Positions 23,351 through 36,800 of a stretch of 64,000 nucleotides of DNA are shown one piece after another. The stretch is taken from contig JAJEKV010000023.1 of NCBI GenBank assembly GCA_021234155.1, forward strand, positions 8,813,141-8,877,140, written 5' to 3'. The notes beneath the pieces were generated by a model. It had not been told where the DNA came from. It saw only the letters and a program-made list of their open reading frames with translations, and did no database searches. Each line of letters begins with the position of its first letter. Within the stretch, counting starts at the first letter, position 1. The position numbers and the translations under genes are program-made. The DNA comes from Isoetes taiwanensis. Taxonomy: Eukaryota; Streptophyta; Lycopodiopsida; Isoetales; Isoetaceae.

Positions 23351-26300
23351 AAGATCGTCTCCATCAAAACATAGAACAAGTGTGCCAAATGGGATTGGTC
23401 ATAAAGCTCTACTTTGTGGCAGCTATTTTGCATGGCATATAAAGCCCTCTAGCATGTGGTCGCCACTGTTGGTATAGGTGTCTCAGTATATATTATTTGT
23501 AAACTCCATTTTAAGGTATTTGTGTGTTTATATCACCTGCATTTTGACCCTGATAACTAAAACGATGCTTTTTGCCTAGAAGAGGATATTAGAAGAACCA
23601 TGGTCTTGGTCAAGTTGACATTTATCCCAGTGTTCTGACATAAACTAATGCAGGTGTAGGTGTGGTTGCATACTAGCAGTGATATAAGCTAAAAGATCAC
23701 GTATATGTACATATAGCAACTGACTGATGATGTGATGAGCAAGCTAGATCCCTCCACCTCCATGTCAAGTAAGCCAGTCCTCAAGCTAGATGTATAGTTC
23801 AAATTGTGTGGGAGAGAGTGGACATCCATGGTGGACTCTCATACTACTATTGATAGGCTAGCTCAATGGCCGCATTCGAACTGAGACTGCTTCATACAAT
23901 CTGTAGACTGCATTTTGCAATTCCTAAGGGACGCCTAATTGTGACAATCGCCTCCATAGCTCCTCCCTATGAATTGTTGAAAGCCTTCACAAAATCCACA
24001 AAGTATAAATAACGATCATGCCATTATTTCGATTGCCTTCTAGCATGGTGCTTAATGTAAAAATATAAATACGGCCAATGTTAGAGTGATTAGGTATAAA
24101 ACTATTTTAGCCAAGTGTACTTTTAGCCCAGTTCCTAATGTCGGATTACTGGGATTCGAGGGACTGCTCTCCAAATGCGGGGTTTATAGCAGCGTATTTT
24201 CTATGCTAGAGGATTGGCATGAAACAACGTATTAACTTCTGAAGTGTTCTTACCTTGAAGGTTAGTAGTTCAACTATTGCAATACAATGTAGATACCAGA
24301 AAACATAACATTCATTGATACATCATTGGATATTAGGATTAATGGATCCTTTAAAACTCTTGAAGCGGATCACTTATATGACAAAATTACATTGGGTGGA
24401 TTCCGTCTAACCTGTTTGAGCAAGGTTGGTAGTCTATTCTCTTGTTTCTGCAGTCAATGAGTTTATCTCTGGGATTTGGGTCTTTTTGTTGCAATGGTTC
24501 TTATGAGTTGCATATTTTGTTTGGACTATAGACATTACTTTGTTGAATTGAACTATTGTCCTTCAACAAGAATGTAGCCCACCCTAGAAATCACATAGTA
24601 TTTTGACAAGGCCTTGACTTTCTAGAGATGAATAGCATGAATGAAATGAGCAGGCAAATGCCCATCATTCCAGCCAGTTAATGCTGCAACAAGTATTTTG
24701 AACCTAGCAATATAAATAAGAAATTGGTAGAGAGTCTGCCCATATAGGTTTTGACCAATTTATCTCTAAGCACACATTTCTTATGGTGATTGCTCATATC
24801 CGAGCCAATTTGTGTGTATAGTTGACTGCCATGTTGGAGTTTAATGAACATCAATATAGACTTCTACAGATATACCTCATATTTGAAAGTAATGTTCTTA
24901 TTTAAACCTGTGAATAGTCTTCTGCACTTTTAACGCTTTTCTTTAACCGAACTTTTTTATCTTGAGAAGATCAAGTCTATTTTAGACTTGCATGTGTCAG
25001 TCTTCCCCTTTAGCCAATGACTATAGGTTTAAGATTATCACTATTAAGTATTATTGAGGGAAGAAGGAAGATCAGAGCTTAAGTAAATTAATGGATTTTG
25101 TACAAGGATGGATTCATAGGGTTTAGATAGATGTGTTGTTGTATTTCTTTCTGCGATTTGGGTCTTTTTGTTGCAATGGTTCTTATGAGTTACAGATTTT
25201 ATCCCGGATGTACTTTAATCAGTGCTTTGAAGATTATGCAGCACACCCAACAGCCCTCCAGATCTTTGTCATATTCTGCTTGGGCCAGGTATGCATTGAT
25301 TATCTTTATTACGTTGTTCATCTTAGTTTGCTGCGTTGTTGGGATTTTATAGATTGAATTTTACATGAGTGGCTTTTCTTTCTTGGGTCATAAGTATTTT
25401 TGTATTTTCTACAATAGAATATAGTTTTAGGTGGTCTTGGCAGTAGGTTAGTAGTTCAACTATTGCAATACAATTTTAAGAACATCACCATAATACCACA
25501 TCTGTTTCTCCATGGGAGTCATCACAAATAGAACCTTCCATGCCCACAACAGCTAGGCTTTTAATACCTTTCTTTAGAAGCCCCACTAGTTTGGGTTTAA
25601 GCTCTTCTTCATCCAAGGGTTGAATGATCTGCAAAAGTTCCCAGACACACCTTTTATAGTGTTGGCACAATTTTATATTGAATTCCAATGATCTTACTGC
25701 AGTAAACCTTCAGCATTATGGTTTGAGGAGCTAGAGCACTTTCCTTGGAAAACAGAAAGGTCTGGCACCATCTGTGTTTGGACACTGCATGGCATGTATA
25801 ATTTCTGATCTATATTGTATATAATTTTCAGACTCTGTTAGCGATGCCTCTTTTTGAATGGGGAATCTAGATCGTTCGAAGAACAAATAGTCTTAGTTAA
25901 AAATGGGATTCATGCATCAACATATTTCTGACCTTGGTCAAGTGCATATTCTAAGGAATATATATTCTTTGTTGTTATTCATTTTGTCTATGTTACCACA
26001 TTCTTTTTCTGCTGCTGGGAATCTGATATTGCAACATTGAAAAGGTTCTAAAGGTAATGTTTTAAAGCATTTAGAGCTAATGGCCTGGATGTTCCATTGG
26101 TTTCAGGCAGTGCCCTTCCGCTTACTGACTAGCAAGGTATTATACTTTTTAGTATTTCATGCTTCTGAAGAAATCGTTTATATATTAAACCCTTTGTCAT
26201 CTACAGAATATGATGGAAAAGGATATATATAAACAACATGAAGCTCTCACGGAACAGAGGCAGTACCAAGTGTAATTCCCATCTTACTTATTGCATATGT

Positions 26301-29284
26301 CTGTGTTCTGCCTGTATAATTCGAGATCCTATGTATAAGTTCCAGGATTGAGTTATTCCAAGTGAGGAATTTAGATCCAAGATGGTGGTTTAGAGAACCT
26401 ATATGGTAGTAAAATGGGTTTTATTTCAGTATATTTCTGTCCTGGATCAGAATTGATCCTTTCAAGCATAAGTACATATTCTCAAATCAAATTGGTGAGA
26501 AATCTGTGTTTTTTTGTCTACCGGGACATGTGATTTGAGACCATCGTGGTTTTTTACAGTGGTTATTAGGGTTGCATTTTTCTGGTGTCAAATGAGGCAG
26601 TGTACATGAAGATCCTTGCCTTTTTTATCCTTGCTGATTTGCTGTCTTATTCTTCTTGTGCTCATTGTCAGGTATTTCTACACTGCATTTGTTTGTTATG
26701 CAAGCGTTACGAAATTGGTATTGAAAAGCATTGGAAAACGCATTTCACAGTTGCTGTGGCTGCCCTTGATGCTTCGGTTACTGCACATTTGTGCACCTTA
26801 ATGCTATGAAAATTCATGTTCCTTTATGGAAAAAAGCAGGAGACTCGGGCTTTGTCTCTTATATTGATTTTATTTTCTGCACAAATGCTTTTGTCAAAGG
26901 CAATCCACCTGAGTGCTTTTACACAAAAAGAGCAGTCTACAGAGTGACTTTGCCATAATGCATTATGGCATGGGATGAAGGTATTGATGACATTTTACTA
27001 TAAAAACAGATTTAGGATCTAAGAATGTACACATGAAAATGTCCAGCAAAAAGTTGAAATGCAACTGGTCTTCATATCTTAACATACCGTGAATTGCGTT
27101 ATTGTCATCAATTTACTTGATGTTATTATTTTATTTAGTTGACTATTACAATAGATTTTGCCAGGCATCTGTTTGCCACCTTCAATGGAGTAATATCTTA
27201 TTATTGGACTCATATATGTCATCAATCTTGATTGGGAATTGTTGTTTCAAATGAGTGATGAAGATTCCGTTTTCAATGAAAACTAATGGGCGTGAAAAAA
27301 GACAAAGGGAAGGATGCCAAAGAAAAGAAAAGACAAAAAGCTGCTACTCTTTTTTTCCTCGCACGGGCCACTCCCAATGAATGCATGTAGGCTTCAATGC
27401 TCTGCTAGATATGTATTTTATTTCATATGCTTGGTTCCATCTCAGTTGATGCAAGCTCAGTGGAGTGAGAAAGGAAAAGGAAGAGGTTTGCTCTCTATGT
27501 CTGCTTAATTTGGCATGTGCGATGCATTTAAGTTCATTTGTACAAATTTGTGAGCATAATATTCATGGGTGTTCTTGGTAGTGCAGATGGTGTTTATGGC
27601 ATGGAAAGTTTGGGTTGCATATGGCAAAATCATCATGTAGGGTGAAAAGTATAAGTATATCAGTGCCCAAGATTGTTCCAGGCAATTTATCTCAAACAAA
27701 GACTTAATTTCTGCCATAAAAGACCACCCATGGTGGTCTCATTATGACTTCATAGTGGACAAGATTCTGAATGCATATGATGGAATAGCAGAAGAAATGA
27801 GGTGATGTTTGCATCCAAACTTCAGGTATACAATTGAAAGTTAAATGATCTACATATATGCTAAATTTGTTGCATAAATTAAACCCACTAACTACTAGAA
27901 AAGTTGTTCTAGACAGTTCTTGTATGTATCATGGAACATTTTAATTGTTGCATATAATGACCTGGATGCACAGTATTATGGAGAGAGTATCTTAACAAAA
28001 TGCCTTGCAGATATGATGCTTCATGGATTGCAGTCGTTTCCATATATTTATGTAAGAATATTTCACCTGCAGCATTCTAAGCATGGCAGATAAGTGTATT
28101 AGCATCTTTTGGATTCGTGTGGTAGATGTCTGAATGATTGATCTCTGGCACTAGATCAAGATTACAACAATTGAGAGAGGATTTTGTACAAATTTTGAAA
28201 ATCAAAAATAAAAATCAAGATAATGTACGTCCATTTTGCACAAATTTTGGTTGGATATTGTTGCAAGAAGCAGGAAATCTATTGATGCTCTAGGGTTGAA
28301 TCCGTTTGAAATACATGAAGTTGCTTGATCTGCTCTATGCTATCTGGGATGGTTTGCAAGTAACCACAAAGTTTGGCTTCAAAGTTTATGCATATCTGAG
28401 TATCTAAACACTTGGAATGATGTACAAAATGCATTATATGCAGATCATGCGTAGATAGAGTGCAGAATCTAGAATCGGGTAACTTGCATTATAAGGTAGC
28501 AATGTTGCAAATAGATTCTTTTATATTCTTACCAATTTGTCATCTTGCCACAATAATCTGAGATCACCAAATTCAACCAAATTATCACCAACTAAATCAA
28601 ATATGACAATATTGTTATAAAAAAACTACAAGATATGTATGGTCAACAATTATATGTGATTTTTTTTGCTATTTGTAGAGAATTGAAATTATTATGCACT
28701 ATGTTGTTTAGTGTGGAAGTCTGAACAAATCGTGGAAGATGTGTACTACCTTAAGCGCTTAAATGTATGCAATTGCGTTTCAAGGTCGAAATCAATAAAG
28801 TAGAAGGTTAAATTAAACTTCCATCCTGCATGTCCATGAGACTTCTAAATCAAGTAATCCAATATTAGATGCTTCAAAATCCACCGTATTTGAATATGCC
28901 TGACGAAAACCCCAGCAACACTGGGCACTTTTTCTAGTAGGCTCATAATTGATAAATATCGATTCAAAAAAGGGGGGGAGGGGCACTGTGAAGAATACCA
29001 TGTAAGACTTTGAACGCAGTTTTCCTCACAATTTCTGGCTCAAGTATCAGATTCAGTGTATGGATTTTGTAGTTTTATTGAGTCTATCTGGCCTAGATTT
29101 GGGATTTTTAGATTTCAGCCACCAAGACACACCATATTTTATTGGTTTTTGAAATATATTTTTTAACCGTGGATGTCTCTAAAGTGGTAGGTGGTGTTGT
29201 TGCCTTTTCCTCTGTGGTTCTAGATAAACGTCTGCAATTACTGAGCCCTCAGTAGTCATTATCTCCGCTTGTATAGTATCATGG
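23351..29284. other. Long AT-rich region with no gene recognised
   Basis: I read both strands and found no domain I can name. A block with GATTTGGGTCTTTTTGTTGC and its flanks occurs twice (about 24470-24520 and 25145-25195). A plus-strand exon-like segment (25197-25289, YFNQCFEDYAAHPTALQIF, followed by a GT donor) may belong to an unknown decayed gene. AG-TTCAACTATTGCAATACAA repeats near 24267 and 25453 show further local duplication. Confidence 0.4.
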
Positions 29285-29415
29285 TTTTTCCCTTGAAAAC
29301 CTTTCGAGGCAGGGGTTTTTTAATCCTAGTAGTAATGATTGTACTAGCCCATTGTATGGGTCCCATGACCTATTGGTCTCCGTGGACGTTAAAAAAAACT
29401 ATTCTATTCTATTCG
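29285..29415 (+). mobile_element. LINE 3' end with (CTATT)n tail
   Basis: The plus strand has GGGGTTTTTTAATCC, then GGGTCCCATGACCTATTGG, CTCCGTGGACG and an A-run followed by CTATTCTATTCTATTC. The same order of motifs ends the minus-strand LINE at 47174-47340. No ORF2 sequence is recognisable upstream, so this is a short 5'-truncated copy. Confidence 0.65.
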
Positions 29416-29524
29416 GTGTGTAATATGCATTCTTCCTTGGCACTTATGCTTACGTCAAATTTAAGGCGGGAAAACAACAAGAAATGAGAGCATATTATTA
29501 CCTGTTGACAAAAGGTAAGATTTG

Positions 29525-30292
29525 CTATATAAACAACTTGCAGATTGCAACCTTGGATTTGATTACATTGATCCTAAACAACAGAACAACAAAGACATTC
29601 TTAAAGGCTTTGGCACCAGATCCACAAAAGATAGTGACATTAAATCCATCACCAGAAGTCCTGTGCCCAATCTTGAGGTCGGCGAACTCATAGATCTTAC
29701 ATCTAACCATATAAAAAATCCTATTCATTCTAGGAGTAGATACACCACTTAAACCTCTCCTATGCACAACTACATTTTCAAAATACACTGACCTGTCTCC
29801 ATAATGCATCAAATTTGGATTCAAATCTTGGCCAAAAGAGCCAGTCACTCCAATCTCCCATTTGCCCTATTACTTCATCCCAGTGGTATAGTATCAAATG
29901 ATCTGGTGCATCATATTTGTTCCTTAGCCTCCAGTCCACCAGCCTAACCAGAGTAGCTATGCCGGATTCATAGTTATCCACCACAAATGTTAACCCCGAT
30001 TTAAGCACTGCATTCAAAGGCAAGTAGCCTTTCCAAATGAATCCATACCTATTTTGGTGCCATCTCTTGTGTTGCTTCCATGCAGGCATAGTAGCCTACC
30101 TTGTGAAAAATTTGAAGGAAAATCAAACTCTTCAAGAAAGCTATATTTACTTTTTCTATATATGTTACTCATAAACCCTGTGTTGTTGTCATCAATTAGC
30201 TCTAATGCCCTTGTATCCTTGAGTGGCCAGAATTTTGTAGATTGCTTTAGCCTTTTCTCCACAAACTTAAGCCTTTGCACAAATTCTAACAT
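29525..30292 (-). pseudogene. Family 61 glycosyltransferase (DUF563) relic
   Basis: GT61 enzymes are Golgi type II membrane proteins that add sugars such as xylose or GlcNAc to glycans. The minus strand reads QGRLLC, then in a second frame GYLPLNAVLKSGLTFVVDNY, LVRLVDWRLRNK and PDHLILYHWDEV, then in a third frame SVYFENVVVHRRGLSG, VSTPRMNRIFYMVRCKI and NVTIFCGSGAKAFKN. The order fits the central GT61 domain of DUF563 proteins. At least two frameshifts (near 30086 and 29850) and the missing C-terminal third, which should hold the rest of the catalytic domain, mark it as a pseudogene. A LINE tail lies about 110 bp further on. No N-terminal membrane anchor is visible. Confidence 0.72.
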
Positions 30293-31241
30293 TCTTTATG
30301 CAATGCTTTCTGTATCCTCCAATGCCCTAAACATTGAACTCCATGTTGCACTTGCTTTTAGATTGGTTGATTCTCTAGAGATGGTTTTTGTGTAACTTCT
30401 TGCCTCAATTGCCACCTGAATTGATCCTTTATGTAAAAGATGTTGCTTAATGCATTGCACGATATTTCACAAAGAGATTTCAACTAATTTGTCTGAGATA
30501 TGTTACATGGTCTGGTTCAGATCTCAATGACATGTAAGACTACTGCACAGAGCATGTGGTTGCCATGGCACACCCAACTTTTTCCCCTCCATATCTAATG
30601 CTCCAAAATTTGCTCACAAATGTAATCACTTGGGAATGCCTGTGGTTAATGTGTGACCAATCAGACGCAGTTTAAAGCCCCAAAATCACTTGTTTTTTTT
30701 TCTTGGTCGATCAGGCTCTATTTTGTTCAAATCTCTTCTTCTATTCATCAATCTAGCATAAAAAAAGCAAACAAAGCGATTAGCATGCTTTTTAAAGCGA
30801 ATCAAGCCATCCATGGAGCAGAAAGAACGAGCCGATCAAAATTTATGCCCCTCCTGGGAGGGGGGGATTTGAAGCATAGTTTTTGGCCACATTAATCACT
30901 TTTCAGCCATTAACCCCCTTTCTTGTTTGGCCTCAGCAATCACCTGGTTGATATTGGACGGCCAGATTAGCCAATGTTAATTCAACCCCACCAGATTAAC
31001 CATCAATTTTGGCTACATTGACCACATCTTGCTTGTAAAATACGGAGTTCCAATCACTTGGACAATGATATGCTGTAATTCTGTTGTCAATCAATAAATC
31101 TCTTCACTTTGATTTTCTTTTATGTCCTTCTTATTACAAATCTTTATTCTTAATTCACCATTGTAATATGGATATGGATGAAAGAATAACCCGTTCAACA
31201 CTATTAGCAAAACTTCTTGGTTGGTGAAGCGGTTATTTTTT

Positions 31242-32100
31242 GGGTAAATTGTAAAAATGCCCCTATATTTTTCTATAATTGTCAAAATACCCTTGTATTT
31301 TATATATCTATCAAAATGCCCTTAATTCTTGTACTGCATCGGGAAGCATCAACATGAGATCGTCCAACACCTCTGAGAGACAAGCTTGGATTCTTACAGC
31401 TCTATGGCCGAATTCTTACAGCCACGAACCGGATTTCTACACCCCAGGTAATTTGAAAGCAAAGTTTAGATTGAAACATCAAGACCCAAAATTATCACAC
31501 AGAAGTCGGCCTAGAAGCATAAGAACAAATTTTTACAGAGATAAGTTGGGATTGGCGAATTTTTGGCCGAATTCCTTGGCAGGCTAACGGATTGGGGTTG
31601 GTTCAATCGATATCCCTGATCTACTATAGAATACCGACCGGTTCTTGGATTCAACCACGTTCTTGGACCGGTTCTTGGCTTCTTGGATTGATTCCACTTC
31701 CAATTGACTGGTTTGCCTCCTTTGCTTCAACATTTCATCCAAGCTTTGTTGATGTCCTTAGCATAGAAATGGTCTGTAAGTAATGTGGCATGTGCAGAAA
31801 GCGGCAAGTGCAGACAGCTAAAGCAAAGCGGCAGTGCGTTGATTTGAGAAAGGATCTTTGGCTTCGACTTGCTGCAGACATTAACTCGACTTGCAGGTGA
31901 TTCATCTGGCAGACCAGAGGAAGAGTCTGCATATAATCAAGAGATTCTAGAAGCACTGAAGGCAATCTAGAAGATAAAGGGGAGAAGAGAAGATAGGAAC
32001 TGTCGTGAAAAGCACAAAAGGGGTATTTTAACAATTACGCTAAATATGGGGGCATTTTTACAATTAGAGGAAAATACATGGGCAATTTTACGATTTTCCC
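31242..32100. mobile_element. Mutator-like MITE, 859 bp, with 9-bp target duplication
   Basis: The element starts GGGTAAATTGTAAAAATGCC and ends with the inverted counterpart ...GATTTTCCC. It is flanked by a perfect 9-bp direct repeat TTATTTTTT (31233-31241 and 32101-32109). Nine-base duplications are typical of Mutator-like elements, though the target here is low-complexity. Each end holds two or three diverged tandem copies of a unit around ATTGTAAAAATGCCC. The interior has no transposase and several short ORFs that look like chance. Confidence 0.85.
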
Positions 32101-32109
32101 TTATTTTTT

Positions 32110-32784
32110 TGATGCAATATTATTCGTACTTGTGTTGCAAAGCCATTTTATTCTTTGACACAAGACAAACTATTGGTTTTTTCAAGGGGGCTTCACCCTG
32201 TGGAACTTGTCAAAACCACGTGCATGAACGGGCTTTTTCCGTATGTATGCTAGGGGTCATAGGGGTTTTTGGATGTTGTTCTAGTTATAAAACCATATGG
32301 AAAGGGGTTAAATATTCCTATCATAAACCCTTTACTATGAGTTTTTTGGCTACCCTATACACGCAGGTGGCATGTCCTGTATAAAGAAAGTGTATCCCCC
32401 AGGGGTTTTTTATCTTTTGGACACAACTTTTATTATTGATCATGTTATAATTAATGAAAATGTAGATATTGTTTTTGCCATAGGCTTGGTGCAATGTAGT
32501 TCCTAGTTATGGTTTATTTTTGTCACAACTTTGTTAAAATATTGTCAAACCTTTGATGTTACTTCTACATAAACTTGTCACAATCTTGGTAGAAAATACT
32601 TTTTGTAACAAAAATTGGAGCCACAATCTTGACACAATGGTTGTCACTATTGTGTCAACTTTGTGATCAATGATCACCACGTGTAGTGCCAAGATTGTGA
32701 CAAGAAGTGCCATTTAACAGGTTATGCTTGTGTCAACAAAGTTGACGTTATACCTGACACTATTGGTACCAAGTTCTTGTAGTG
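32110..32784. mobile_element. CACTA-like transposon end
   Basis: The minus strand from 32784 begins CACTACAAGAACTTGG, the signature of CACTA (En/Spm) termini. Subterminal sequence behind it repeats TTGTGACA/TTGTCACAA motifs (about 32520-32740), as CACTA ends usually do. I could not find the other terminus; the left boundary shown is only the edge of the neighbouring MITE. Confidence 0.55.
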
Positions 32785-33184
32785 GTATGTTTTTGATGAA
32801 GACATCTTTTGTGCCACGTTGTGGCCGGCGAACAACTCCACAATTCTCTTGATTTAGAACGACGTAAAAGTCAAAGTCCTTTAGCTTAAGAACAACTGAT
32901 ATAATATCGAGTATGTTAGATCTGATCACGATCACGGAGAACTATATACCAATGCATGCTCTGCTCATCAGATGGGTTAACAATTTATGTACATCATGTC
33001 TTGGATAAACCCATTCTGTATTTGTCTCTAGAAACCCAGCTGGAAAAGGAGGTGCAGCACGGTACTCTGCCTTGGAAAAGGTCTTCAGAAGAACTCCATT
33101 CAAGTCGAAGAGGATTAGTTTTTTGTTGTTTGACGTGGTTTCCTGTTTGCACATTACATAGTGGAGGTTAGCACTTGCAAACAA
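32785..33184 (-). pseudogene. FCP1-type phosphatase domain relic, cut by CACTA end
   Basis: FCP1/SCP-like phosphatases (HAD fold) dephosphorylate proteins such as the Pol II C-terminal domain. The frame reads KKLILFDLNGVLL (HAD motif I region, DLN in place of DLDGT), then WVYPRHDVHKLLTHL, an in-frame TAG (32944-32942), then LDIISVVLKLKDFDFYVVLNQENC and GTKDVFIKNI. The Q-E-N-C in place of Q-E/D-H-C before the basic block fits this plant FCP1-like group. The CACTA-like terminus starts at 32784 and replaces the rest of the domain. Stop codon and truncation mark it as a relic. Confidence 0.7.
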
Positions 33185-33314
33185 AGTCGCGCATAGCGCA
33201 AGATGTATTTCGAAATATCAAACTGAATAGACTCGCGACGCGCGCGAGCCAGCCATCCGAACTAAAATTTAAATAAATGAAAATTGCAGTAACTGGCGTT
33301 GCGCGCGAGGTAAC

Positions 33315-33860
33315 TTACTTTTTTGTCCCCGTTGAACTTGCCTCTTCCACTTTTCTGGATGCCCTATCTTCTTCTTCAGCCCTGATAGGCGAAGGACGAG
33401 TGTCAGTTTGTGCATGAACAGGAGAAACAACCTCTTGAGCAGGTTCCTGTTTATTTACCTCAAAGAGTGGCCTCTTCCTCCTGCAGTTCCTTGGCCAATT
33501 TTTCCTGAGTTTTTGGAGACCTTGGTGGTGGAGTCTTAGAGCCAGTTTCACTTTCTTCGGACATAAGACTCTTCATCAGAGGCAGTCTCTTCGGCACTGC
33601 CATCCTCTGCCTCTAACTCACTAGGTTCTCTCCCTTTGTCCTTCTTGGCCTTTTCTATATCCTTCTTTTCTCTTTTACCAAGATAGAACAGTTCATACTT
33701 CTCCACATCGGGATAGAACAACTTTAGGAACTCATTTTGCTCCTCAATGGCCACCCAGCTTTGGATCTTTCTCCCATTAACAAAGATAGCAACATCATGA
33801 CATATACCATTATATTCCCGTCTTTTATCACCACATTTCTCAATTTGCTTCCTAAATTAA
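33315..33860 (-). pseudogene. Charged exon sequence upstream of the phosphatase relic
   Basis: I do not recognise this. The minus strand stays open from about 33855 (KQIEKCGDKRREYNG, HDVAIFVNGRKIQSW) into a very charged stretch (GKREKKDIEKAKKDKG, ELEAEDGSAEETASDEES), then needs a frameshift near 33550 and another near 33490 to continue as PRSPKTQEKLAKELQEE and KRPLFEVNKQEPAQE. It lies just upstream of the FCP1-type domain on the same strand and is probably the N-terminal part of the same decayed gene. Confidence 0.4.
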
Positions 33861-36800
33861 AAATGGTGAGAGCTTACTTTTGATTCAGAAAAACCCATTT
33901 CATCAAACTAAGGAATTGATGAAAATAGACAGAGATTGATCAAAAATATGCAAAACAGAAAAAGCCCTAACTTTGCAACAAATATTTGCAATTGTTGTAC
34001 TGAAAGAGAAAAGGAAATTTCAAGGAGAGCCGGCATGAATCTTGTCAAACCGTCCATCTATATTGAACGTATAAATAATGTGCTAAGTTTAGTGGTTATA
34101 GGCTAGATGCATATTGCAGACGATGAACGATCCAAATGAAGCCAAAGCATATAAAGCATATGCATGAAAATGTAAAATATGCATGTAGTAGAAACACCTT
34201 TATTTTATCGGGATATGGTGGTGCCATATTTCTTGCAAATGTTCATTTTCGAGATATTCCATAACTAAAGGGCGACTTACATACCCCTTCGAAAAGCCCA
34301 TCCACGAAATAGCGGCACATGTAAATAGTCCCTAAGCCCAATGTATAATGCTCCAGCATGGACATCGTGATGAAGTTTCAATTTCCGGTTCCCTAAAAGC
34401 TCAATTTGAGTATAAATTGCTCAACCATAGATAGCCGAAAGCGACACTTTATCTTGATGAAGTCTGACAATTGATGTGTTGTTGTCTCTGAGCTCCGACC
34501 TCGTGTTCACCATGAAACTCATCCTTAATAATATATAACTATGCAGTTTGGAACTAAAGTTGCCTTTGGTGTTCATTTGCATGGTGGCATTAGAATCATG
34601 ACCTTGTTGAGCAGAAAAAGGATGGCGAAATCTTTAGGATAGAAATCTTGTATATGTTATAACTAATTTCTTCCTGAGTTACTTGAACTGGCTATGGCTA
34701 TGGTAGACGCGTAGGCATAGACAAGTAGGATCTATTAGAGTGGGGATTTTGCCTAAAAATCTATAAGAAGAAGGTCTGGTGCAATGTTAAACATAGGATA
34801 TCAAAAAATGTTTAAGCATTTCGAAATTTTGGCAAGATTTCGAGCTTCCTAACATAGCAAGAACACGTATTTGTTTCATGTTGTCATTTTGAAGAAGATG
34901 TAAGTGTGGCTCCTCGAAGAGGTTTTGAATCTAAGTTCAACTTCTAGGGAGCAAGAACTTTAAAACTCTTGTTAAAGTAGTTTATTGTAAATGTAGGTTT
35001 GTGTATGCAGGTATTAGACCTTAGTGCATATTGTAAAATGTATTTTAGAATCATAGGCCCATATGATATGATACTAGATATTAAAGATTAGCTATAAAAC
35101 ATACTTAGCTATAACTTCAGATATTAAGGTTGCTAAGATTTTCATTTGAACCATGGTTGACACATGGTGTAATGTCATTCCTTGAAGCAAGAAACAAATC
35201 TGTTTCTAAGGGAAGTATTAAACAATATGGCATACATGTAAGAACCTCGAGAGAATGCAATGCATCTACTAATATATCTCTCCATTTACCACGAATCACT
35301 TCCTGCATTTACACTAAAATTTCATCATCCACTCCAAGTTCCCTTCTCCCCAATTTCTTTTTCTTTTGCTTTTATTTGTTTTTCCTTCGAGCCAGTTTTT
35401 AACAAGTTTTGAATGGAACTTCCAAATTTAATCAACTCTAATTATCTCAAATCAGATCAATGTTGTATCCTAGGCGCAACTTACCACATCACATCCATTT
35501 CATTTGTCTTCCCCAAACCATCGAGGTGGATCGAACCCAGTTCCACCTACAATCATGAGTCAACAATACATATTAAAGAGGTTCTTTCATCATTTGTTTA
35601 TCCCAGTCAAACCTGTAAATTTACTTTTGTGTGACAGTATTTTCTCGGTCAAGGTTGCATTCATCCACCAACAATGAGGATATAAGAAAGGATGATAACC
35701 TTTTCTCCTTCCGAAAAATGTAAGCCACTTTGTTTGGCTCTTTAATGGATGGCCTAGAGGATTGAATTGCAAAGAACGATAGAACAAGAACTAAATATAT
35801 TTTTTTCCTTTCCCTAGGAGAAGCATGCATGTGTGCAAGCACCTTTGAAGACGAGGGAAGTGTTGAGTTGTTAGGAATCAGGGAGTTGTGTTAACCCCCA
35901 TAATGAAGTTCTTCTCCATTTGATAATGCTCCTCTTATGTTGAGTGAGTTCATAGGCACATGTTGTCTATATTTGACCATTGCCTTTGCAAGATTTCAAA
36001 GCTCCTGAAACAACAATACAATCTTCCTTTTGTTCCATAATTACACCATATGTCCAGCCTCAATGGAGGTTTGAAACTGTCCTCTTCAGGGATTGCTAAC
36101 TCGTAAGTTCCTTCTCATAGAGCTCTTTAGAAGTGGTCCATGTGTTTGCTATATGCTAGGTCATCTCAGACAGATGATATCTACAGCTGATACCAGAATC
36201 ACGAGCAGAAAACTCCAGTTATCACGTGTCCAAAACCAGCAGTCCTGTGTTGAACTAACCAGCTGTTCAGCAGGATGTAAAATGGATGCACGTCCAACCT
36301 TCCTGCATTTCAGCAAGCTTATATAAGTATGGACATATTGAACAGCTTGCAACCTGCCCCATGTTATAAAAGTTTGGCCCCAAATTTTGTCATACTCACT
36401 CTATGAGGCAAAGAGGGAGCTTTTGATTTATCTGCCCTCAAGTCAGGCCACCGTATCTGATCATCACAGACGAGCTAAACTGAAAAAATCTTGGTTTACC
36501 ACATGAAAGTGAATTTAAAGCATTTTCTCTAATTAAAAGCCCAACATCAATGCTACTTGGTTGGGGAGCTGGCTTCACCTTAAAAAAGGGGCCAGATAAT
36601 TCACATCCCAAATAAGTGTACGATGAGACAATTCAGTCATGGTGCTTGGTATGCCGTGAGGCGCTAAAGCTAATTATCTTAGGTTTTGCAGGTTGAAAAC
36701 CAAGGCCACATCATATGCACAGAGCAAGATTTCTTCAGGCAGCAAACATCTTTCTCCGCCTAATGTAATGATGAAACACTCCAGCTCATCAATATCGAGA

